DNA of 64,000 nt from the NCBI GenBank assembly GCA_963580455.1, contig OY756958.1, positions 31,384,501 through 31,448,500 on the forward strand. Direction: 5' to 3'. This document shows, one piece after another, positions 57,391-64,000 of the stretch; within the stretch, counting starts at the first letter, position 1; each line of letters opens with the position of its first letter. The stretch is from Euonymus europaeus (taxonomy: Eukaryota; Streptophyta; Magnoliopsida; Celastrales; Celastraceae). The notes beneath the pieces were generated by a model. It saw only the letters and a list, made by a program, of their open reading frames with translations. It ran no database searches and had not been told where the DNA came from. Both the position numbers and the translations under genes were made by a program.

Positions 57391-59682
57391 ATGGAGTATC
57401 GAATTCAAAGCCCCACCTTGCTACTTGCACTACTCTTCTTGTTTCCACTGACCTCCAATGCATGCCATAAAGTTGACAAAGAAGCATTGCTTCATTTCAA
57501 GCAAGGAATCACTTCATGGACACTTTCCTCCAATTGCTGCAAATGTTGGGAAGGTGTTTCATGTGATGATGTCTCAGGAAGAGTTGTCAATGTTTCACGT
57601 CCTGGTCTCTTTCAGGTGAAGATTTCATTGTAGATACCTACATGACAGGAACTTTGTCTCCCTATTTAGGTAACTTGTCTTAGTCTCCAACTTCTTGATC
57701 TGAGCAATCTGAAAGATTTGAAAGGTCCAGTACCATATCAACTAGGCAAGCTATCTAAATCTGGCCTTCCTGTTTCTTGACACAAAGAACGTCACAGGTT
57801 CAGTATCGGTGACTTTCACGCATCTGGTTCACTTAAAGAAGCTCTTTCTGAGTGATAATTATATATCTGGGATTGTTCCTCCATCATTGTTTCAATCTTT
57901 GAATTCACTAACTGAACTGGGTTTATCATGAAATAGATTGTCAAGGCCAATTCCTGCCACGATTGGGAGATTGATTATGCTTACCAAGCTTGATCTCCAT
58001 GAAAGCAACTTCACTGGTAGCATTCCAGAAAGTATTGGCAAATTGGAGAATCTCAAGTAGCTTGATTTGTCAAATAATCAAATTACAAGAAGAAATCCAG
58101 GGTCAATTGGTGGACTCTCATCATTAGTACTACTATATCTCAATCAAAACATGATTACTGGAACCATTCCCTCTTCATTTTCAGGACTTATTTCCCTCCA
58201 ATTCTGTCGAATATTAGAAAACAAGCTTGCAGGATCTATACCTTCGTGCATGGGCAAGCTCTCAAATATTCAAAGACTGATCTTAGAGAATAACAAGCTC
58301 TCTGGTGAACTGCCTTCCAGTCTTGGTAATCTTACTGACATGCTCTTCTCCAACAACAATTTTAGAGGCAAAATTCCTGCCAGTTTTGGAAACTTGCACA
58401 ATCTTTAGAGTCTAGACTTGTCAAGAAACATACTTTCCGATGAACTACCTCTTCAGCTTGGAAAATTACAGCAGCTATAGAGTTTCAATTGTAAGGAATT
58501 TAAAGCGAAAAACCAAACCCCAAAATCAACACAAATAGAAATAATAGAGATAATAGTAAAGAACACACAATAACTATAGTGATTCACTAGATCTTGCAAT
58601 CTATTATTAACCTATGTCCACTATCATTACTGGACTTCACCAGATTGAGAATCAAGAATCCAAACACGACACAAAATCTCCTTGAATCTAAGACAATAAT
58701 TTTTCGCTCGCTAGCTTTCTCTCACTTCTCTCTATCCTCTCTAAAGGAGAAAAAACACATATACTAAAAATAGAAGGTTTCTTTCCCTTTTTAAATCTAT
58801 TTTAACAATTAAAAAAAAATCAAACTCTTCAATTCTCTGCTCGAGCGCAGGAACATGTCACAACTATCAATATGTTGCTGGTCCAGATTACTGATTTTTA
58901 ACCGCTTAAGCATTACTGTTATGGAATTCGACTCTACATCTCAACATCGATCTCTTATTCAATCCTCTTGGACTAATAAGTATACTAAATTGGTTCAAGA
59001 AATTGACACTTTCAGCTTGTGTTGGCGGAGACTGGCATGGAGGGAGGACTTCCGAACTGGTTATCTTCATCTTTTTTATCAACTCTTGATTTGTCAAGCA
59101 ATGCATTGACAGGGAAGTTACCCCATTGGATTGGAAACATGACTAGTCTTTCATTTCTTAATCCATCCAATAATGGGTTCCATTCGTCTATCCCGATTGA
59201 ATTCAAGAACCTTTCGGTTTTAATTGATCTTGATCTCGATCTCCATAGCAACAGATTCACAGGAAACTGGAACACATTGTTTTTTGAAACAAACCCAATA
59301 TCCTCTAGGTCACAACAACACCGTTGACGTCTCCAACAACATGTTCAACGGTCCTATTGACGAAAGCCTTGGAGAGCGAAACGCAATGGGTTTTATTACA
59401 TCATTGGTCTTATCAAACAATCCACTGCGACGCACCATTCCAAAATCTATTGGGAAACTTAGAGAAGTTCAGGTATTGAAGCTGATGGGGAATGGGTTAT
59501 CAGGGAGGATTCCAGTGGAGCTTGGTGATGCCAATCCATTGACTTCAATTTTGCTTTCCAAGAATAATCTCAGTGGAAATATACCAGAGAAGGTGATAAA
59601 TTTGAAGAATCTGCGAGAATTCGGTGTGTCTAATAATCGACTAACCGGGAAGATTCCTCTTCCACCCTGTAACCGGTCATAA
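57391..59682 (+). pseudogene. Leucine-rich-repeat protein pseudogene (DRT100/RLP-like)
   Basis: Reading from MEYRIQS (57391) there is a signal peptide and an LRRNT_2 segment (CHKVDKEALLHFKQGITSW, NCCKCWEGVSCDD) that stays open until about 57633. Then stops and frame changes recur. LRR units are readable in several frames: about 57700-57950, 58067-58408 (LSSLVLLYLNQNMITGTIP, NIQRLILENNKLSGELP), 59019-59300 (TLDLSSNALTGKLP) and 59224-59682 (VSNNMFNGPI, LVLSNNPLRRTIP, LREFGVSNNRLTGKIP). The protein would be extracellular with no visible kinase. An unrelated block interrupts it at about 58486-58860. It is clearly non-functional. Disease-resistance-like or cell-wall LRR protein origin is likely. 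Confidence 0.87.
58486..58860. mobile_element. Insertion within the LRR pseudogene, unidentified
   Basis: LRR homology stops near 58485 (after LQLGKLQQL) and resumes after about 58900. The block between is AT-rich with pyrimidine tracts and a TGCTCGAGCGCAGG segment, and resembles an LTR fragment in composition, but no TG...CA ends or target duplication were seen. Confidence 0.4.
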
Positions 59683-59971
59683 TGTTTGAGATTTGTTCTC
59701 TTTTTTTTTCAATAACAAGTGAATTAAGAAAAAGATCAAGGAATCATTGGCCCATACCTACTCTATTTCAAAAACCCATCACGATATGTGGCACTATCGT
59801 TTTCAGTGATTTGGTATCTTGTTTTTGTCTTTCTGCTTTGGAAGTGGAAGGAGATATCTGTCTCAAAACTGCTCAAGGATTGCCACAGGGAGAACTGACG
59901 AATAGTAAGTAGAAAAGGAAAACAAAAAAGATCAATCCGAAGCTGTAATTAAAATTCAATGGAAAAAATAA

Positions 59972-60043
59972 GGGGTGTTGCGAGAATCGAACTCGCGACC
60001 TCTCGCACCCGAAGCGAGAATCATACCACTAGACCAAACACCC
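59972..60043 (-). tRNA. tRNA-Pro (anticodon CGG)
   Basis: On the minus strand the 72-bp gene begins GGGTGTTTGGTCTAGTGG (A box) and ends GTTCGATTCTCGCAACACCCC (B box plus acceptor, discriminator C). The seven-base-pair acceptor stem GGGTGTT/AACACCC pairs fully, and the anticodon stem TCTCGC/GCGAGA closes the loop TTCGGGT, giving anticodon CGG. The T stem pairs GCGAG/CTCGC. CCA is not encoded, as in nuclear genes. No intron. Confidence 0.95.
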
Positions 60044-60312
60044 TGACGTCGTGAGATGCGCCATGCAAATTATATAAATTTGTAGGACCATGGAAGACAT
60101 CTGCAGCTGCGAACGGTGATGCCGCCTCCTTTTAATGATGCAACCATTCAAAATTTTGGAATAAAAATGATTAAATGAACTTTCTTGTTAACTCTGAGAG
60201 CCTTGCAATTCAATCCTTCTTTTCTGAGTCACGTGCAATTGTAGTTGTTGTCTACAGAGAGGAAGAATAATTGAGAACCAAGGAGAGGAAGAATGATTGG
60301 GAACCAAGGAAG

Positions 60313-60317
60313 CCATA
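60313..60317. repeat. TRIM-1 target-site duplication, left (CCATA)
   Basis: CCATA also occurs directly after the second LTR, at 60948-60952. Confidence 0.88.
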
Positions 60318-60583
60318 TGTTATAAATTTCACACCCCCACATATCAACAATATTATCCGCTTTAGATTGTCCGGTTCACAGGATACATCGGGCCCATATA
60401 TGGGTTATCCGATTCACATGGATACAACGGGCCCGCACGGCTTTGTTCCTCCTCAAGTGTAGCAAGTGGGCTTGGGCCCAACTCACCACACAAGGGAAAA
60501 TGCCTTGTTGATAGTGGAAGTGGGCCTTCTCCCTAATAAAGGGAGTTTACCTCCCACATCTTTCCGATGTGGGAGTTCTAACA
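60318..60583 (-). repeat. TRIM-1 LTR (3' LTR on the minus strand)
   Basis: 266 bp, about five differences from 60682-60947. Confidence 0.92.
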
Positions 60584-60681
60584 CTCCCCCGCACTTGTGG
60601 GCTGGGTTATACCGCAGACCCAACAAGTGGAGTAGAGGTCATACCCAAGTAACTGGACCGAGCAACCTGGCTCTGATACCA

Positions 60682-60947
60682 TGTTATAAATTCCACACCC
60701 CCACATATCAACAATATTATCCGCTTTAGGTTGTCCGGTTCACAGGATACATCGGGCCCATATATGGGTTGTCCGATTCACATGGATACAACGGGCCCGC
60801 ACGACTTTGTTCCTCCTCAAGTGTAGCAAGTGGGCTTGGGCCCAACTCACCACACAAGGGAAAATGCCTTGTTGATAGTGGAAGTGGGCCTTCTCCCTAA
60901 TAAAGGGAGTTTACCTCCCACATCTTACCGATGTGGGAGTTCTAACA
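60682..60947 (-). repeat. TRIM-1 LTR (5' LTR on the minus strand)
   Basis: 266 bp, next to the primer binding site at 60670-60681. Confidence 0.92.
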
Positions 60948-60952
60948 CCATA
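60948..60952. repeat. TRIM-1 target-site duplication, right (CCATA)
   Basis: Same five bases as 60313-60317. Confidence 0.88.
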
Positions 60953-61372
60953 GGAGCTGAAACCTGCGCAGATATGCGAATACAGTTTTTAACTTTTCAT
61001 GCTGCAACATAGATTTAGCACATTGACAGCTGCACCACCTTCTTGTTTTCGTGGTTCTGGGCCGTAAATCGCAATGCAAATATCTTTCCAAAGCAACACA
61101 AGGAAATCAAATTGGGTTGGGCCCGTCTGCTAGTATTGTCGTGGCTGTGGGTTGTGTGTGTCTGTTTCTGAGCCATTTTTTCTTCCATTTCCAATCACGT
61201 GACACCCGCTTACGTCTAAAGTAATGTTTTTATTATCATAAGCAAAACTGAAAATTTTCAAAAATAGTTCATTCACGTAGAAGGACGCCAAAATGAAGAA
61301 GTTCAAAAGCATAACAACACGCCATTTGTTGTGATTTTTACGTCACATTAATAGTGTCACCAAGAGAGAGAA
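60953..61372. other. Spacer between the two TRIMs
   Basis: About 420 bp with no gene or repeat recognised. Confidence 0.6.
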
Positions 61373-61377
61373 ACATG
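61373..61377. repeat. TRIM-2 target-site duplication, left (ACATG)
   Basis: ACATG recurs at 62013-62017, directly after the second LTR. Confidence 0.85.
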
Positions 61378-62012
61378 TGTAAAACCTCTCACATTAGTAA
61401 GATTTGGGACACTCAATCACTTTATAAGTTTTAAGCCATCCCTCATTAGTAACAATGTCTAAGGTCTTTTCCCTTGTCTAGTGAACTGAGTCCAAGCCCA
61501 CTTGCTAGAGTTGAGGATGAACAAAATCATGTGGACTCGATATATCCGAGTGAACCGAACAATTCATATATAGGCTCAATGTATCCAGTGAACCGGACAA
61601 CCTAAAGCGAACAATATTGTTACAATGTAGGAGGTGTGAAAATTACAATATGGTATCGGAGGATTCAGTCCAATTGGATTCTTGGATATGACTATCTACT
61701 CCACTTGTTGAGTCTGTGGTATAACTCAGCCCACAAGTGCAGGAGAGTGTACAAAGTCTCACATCGGTAAGATGTGTGACACTCAAGCACTTTATAAGTG
61801 TTAAGCCCTCTCTCACTAGTAACAAAGTCATTTCCCTTATCCAGTGAGTTGGGTCCAAACCCACCTGCTAGACTTAAGGGGGAACAAAGTAGTGCAGGCC
61901 CGATGTATTCGAGTGAACCGGACAACCCATATATGGATCCGATGTATCCGGTGAATCGGACAACCTAAAGCGGACAATATTATTACTATGTAGGAGTGTG
62001 AAAATTACAACA
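61378..62012 (+). mobile_element. TRIM-2: older miniature LTR retrotransposon
   Basis: Two LTRs (61378-61650, 273 bp; 61748-62012, 265 bp) bracket 97 bp. The LTRs start TGTA(A/C)AA and end TTACAA(T/C)A; many substitutions separate them, so it is older than TRIM-1. The internal region begins with TGGTATCGGAGG (61651-61662), a mutated tRNA-Met binding site, and ends with the purine tract AGTGCAGGAGAG. It carries no proteins. LTR sequence (CACATCGGTAAGATGTG, the GGATCCGATGTATCCGGTGAA region) is homologous to TRIM-1 in reverse complement, so both belong to one family. Confidence 0.9.
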
Positions 62013-62017
62013 ACATG
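62013..62017. repeat. TRIM-2 target-site duplication, right (ACATG)
   Basis: Same five bases as 61373-61377. Confidence 0.85.
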
Positions 62018-62344
62018 GCTATGAACATATTTATATATATATTTTTCTTACACTTTAACTTCTCTTGGTCAAGCTTTCAATCATGTTAAACTCCCATAGT
62101 CCCATACTCAAAACTCGGCACTTTACATTACGAGCTATAAATCAGATTTCTTTCTCCGTTCCCCACTAATCTAGAATAATAAACGATCATAGGGAGAAGA
62201 ATATAGCCTATAAAGGGGTGGGGGAGGAAGATGAAAGTTGATTCAAGAATTCTTTATAATGGCAGCAACAATTGGAGGAGGAACTGTCCACATGCATGTT
62301 CAAAAATTCAAATACGAGTAACGTGTGGTTTATATATATATAGC

Positions 62345-62597
62345 GTCCGCTTCTTATGTGGATCTGCGTATTGATGAATGTTTACGGGGTTCAAATCTCA
62401 GCCACTGAATTAATCGGACAGATAAAATTAAATCCAAAAAAAATCAGGAAAATCTCTTGATTAATCTCTTGCTGTGGAGGCGGAGATTTTCCTGATTTTT
62501 TTTTTTGGATTTAATTTCATCCGTCCGGTTGATCCAGTGGCTGAGATTTGAAGCCCGTAAACATTCATCAGTACGCAGATCAGCATAAGAAGCGGAC
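62345..62597. mobile_element. Hairpin MITE (foldback)
   Basis: The two halves are inverted copies of about 115 bp: the left arm begins GTCCGCTTCTTATG and the right arm ends CATAAGAAGCGGAC. Both contain GTTTACG, TCAGCCACTG and TAAATCCAAAAAAAATCAGGAAAATCTC. Only about 20 bp lie between them. It sits inside a TATATA tract, which hides any TA target duplication. RNA from it would fold into one long hairpin. Confidence 0.85.
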
Positions 62598-62844
62598 AAT
62601 ATATATATATATATATATATATCATCAACCAACATCCTACTTTTGTTTTCACTTAATTATTTAAATGTTAATGTTGAATTAAAAGTTAAAACCCAATGCC
62701 GGGAATGATTTCAAATTCTGAAATAAATCAAATCCCCAACGGTCATCAGACCTCTCTCTATTCCCGCTCAAATTAAAGAAATCGCAAGAGGGCCTGGCCT
62801 TTGCCTTCGCCTTTCACGTGATTTTTATTTTTTGTCAACTAACG

Positions 62845-62852
62845 CTTAAAAC
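62845..62852. repeat. hAT element target-site duplication, left (CTTAAAAC)
   Basis: CTTAAAAC recurs at 63634-63641, directly after the right terminus. Confidence 0.92.
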
Positions 62853-63633
62853 CAATGTTTTTGAAATCGGACCGGACCGGCCGGTTCAACCGGTCGAACC
62901 GGCACCCGGACACTAGTCCGGTCCGATTGAAGGTATAAAAGTCGGCATTAACCGGTTGAGACCAAAAAACAATGAATTCTCTAAACCTGAGGCCAGAACA
63001 GCATGATTTCGCCCTTTTTGGCTCTTCCATCGTCATCTCCCATCGCTCTGTACTGTATCCGTTGGCCACCACAGCCCCTACTGCCACTCAGCCTAGCCAG
63101 GTGAGTCTGTTGATGTTGTCTCATGATCTCATCTGTGTCACTGTGTCTCCATGGGTAGAGAATAGAGCAATAGAGATCGCCGACTATGCATATGAGATCC
63201 AGTTTAGCCATTGCCAGTCCAAGACCTCTAGCCTCCAAGTATGGCGATTGCAGATTTCAAACTTTGAAATTCAAAGAGGAGTTCAACTGTTCAACAGCTG
63301 AAGAATGAAGAAAGAGGAAGATGGAGAGTCGTGGAAAGATGGAGAGAAATTCAATGTGAAAGAGAAGTTAAGGAGTTTTAATAATAAATTATGTTTTATC
63401 TCAAAAAATAGTAAATTATGTGTGCTGTCAATGTCAACTCTGCAGTGTGTACCATGTGCTCAGGGAAACAAATAAATATCTAGATACTTTGAGGGTAAAA
63501 TGTAATTTTCTTTATCCATTTCACTAAAAATTCACAAAATCAAAGCGATGTCACCCGATCGCCGGTTAGACCGGTCGGACCGGGAACCGGTGACCACTCC
63601 GGCTCGTTGACCGGTCCGGATTTAAAAACATTG
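62853..63633. mobile_element. Non-autonomous hAT-type transposon
   Basis: The 781-bp element starts CAATGTTTTTGAAATCGGACC and ends CCGGATTTAAAAACATTG, so its terminal inverted repeats are near perfect for the first 10 bp. Inside lie GC-rich subterminal arrays of CCGGT/ACCGG motifs at both ends (62872-62960 and 63555-63620). The 8-bp CTTAAAAC on each side is the classic hAT target duplication. The middle has a CT-rich, coding-like stretch (about 62972-63130) with a GT site, but no transposase. It shares terminal layout with 17171-17790. Confidence 0.9.
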
Positions 63634-63641
63634 CTTAAAAC
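63634..63641. repeat. hAT element target-site duplication, right (CTTAAAAC)
   Basis: Identical to 62845-62852. Confidence 0.92.
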
Positions 63642-64000
63642 AGATCCAACTTATTATTGTCAAAATGATTCGAACTGTTTCAAAGACCCGACATGCATTT
63701 TTTTTGCATTGGATTGTTGCGAGCGGAACGAACAGGACGTGCTTTGGAAGAAGCACTCTGTTACCGGACGATAGTTGGATTGAAACGTACATTCGCAATC
63801 TGCACCAACTGCGAAAGTGAGCCAGCACCCACAATTCCATACATGGCAATAGCCTTTATTCGGACCACTTTTTACATACATACATATATATCAATGGTAT
63901 TTCTTTCGGTGATAATATTTGTTCTAGATTTCTTATAACATGGCAAAAATCCCCTTTTTTATTTTAGTGAAAGTGTACAGCGACATTGCTAGTAATTAGC
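63642..64000. other. Right-end spacer
   Basis: No gene recognised in the last 360 bp. Confidence 0.5.

Larger units (their letters stand above)
60318..60947 (-). mobile_element. TRIM-1: miniature LTR retrotransposon
   Basis: Two 266-bp LTRs (60318-60583 and 60682-60947) bracket only 98 bp. On the minus strand each LTR starts TGTTAGAACTCCCACATCGG and ends TTATAACA. The internal region begins TGGTATCAGAGC, a perfect initiator-tRNA-Met binding site (60670-60681), and ends in a purine tract (complement of CTCCCCC). There are no coding sequences. The LTRs differ at only about five positions, so it is fairly young. It is flanked by CCATA on both sides. Such terminal-repeat-retrotransposons-in-miniature move using proteins of other elements. 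Confidence 0.93.

Noticed and set aside
60466..61012. Repeated open frames of 60-87 codons with identical starts
   Set aside because: They are the two TRIM LTRs read through; the identity comes from LTR duplication.

Overview
The window is nuclear DNA of a eudicot plant. Its genes are split by short GT-AG introns, they are separated by kilobases of AT-rich spacer, and the families are plant ones: a B-class floral MADS gene, a SHI/STY zinc-finger regulator, a purple acid phosphatase, a plant thioredoxin h, a secretory CPYC glutaredoxin and an RTE1-homolog protein. The MADS gene carries a paleoAP3 (TM6-type) tail, a lineage that Arabidopsis has lost. I cannot name the species.

Layout. 1-3235: a scrambled partial duplicate of material found again, mostly intact, between 8.3 and 20.9 kb; it holds an inverted copy of the 5' half of a thioredoxin-like gene joined to a collapsed purple acid phosphatase copy. 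4.0-5.4 kb: decayed PIF/Harbinger-type ORFs. 6.9-9.7 kb (minus): thioredoxin-fold gene. 10.7-12.1 kb (minus): thioredoxin h. 12.75 kb: tRNA-derived SINE with an 18-bp target duplication. 13.9-14.6 kb: long inverted-repeat element. 14.9-16.1 kb (minus): RTH. 17.2-17.8 kb: MITE-like insertion whose empty site survives in the duplicate near 2.24 kb. 18.1-20.1 kb (plus): purple acid phosphatase. 22-27.6 kb: gene-poor spacer. 27.7-29.5 kb (plus): SHI/STY gene with a leader packed with upstream ORFs. 34.2-39.8 kb: young Ty1/copia element with 5-bp target duplication, near-identical LTRs, a frameshift and a changed integrase catalytic residue. 40.3-42.2 kb: decayed PMT-type methyltransferase with a nested direct-repeat element. 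43.2-44.6 kb (minus): glutaredoxin. 45.5-45.9 kb (minus): oxidoreductase-like domain protein. 46.3-46.6 kb: plastid ycf2 fragment (NUPT). 48.8-50.6 kb (plus): TM6/AP3-like MADS gene. 51.1-55.4 kb (plus): MCRS1-like FHA protein. 57.4-59.7 kb: LRR pseudogene with an insertion. 60 kb (minus): tRNA-Pro(CGG). 60.3-62.0 kb: two complete TRIMs of one family in opposite orientation, each with its own target duplication. 62.3-62.6 kb: hairpin MITE. 62.85-63.63 kb: non-autonomous hAT element with an 8-bp target duplication.

The genes form no operon-like system; they are independent loci (redox, phosphate, ethylene signalling, floral and organ identity) among nested mobile DNA. The most distinctive signals are the template-switch-like mosaic at the left end, the end-to-end upstream ORFs of the SHI/STY gene and the unusually readable transposon insertion sites. 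All splice models are read by eye from the sequence.
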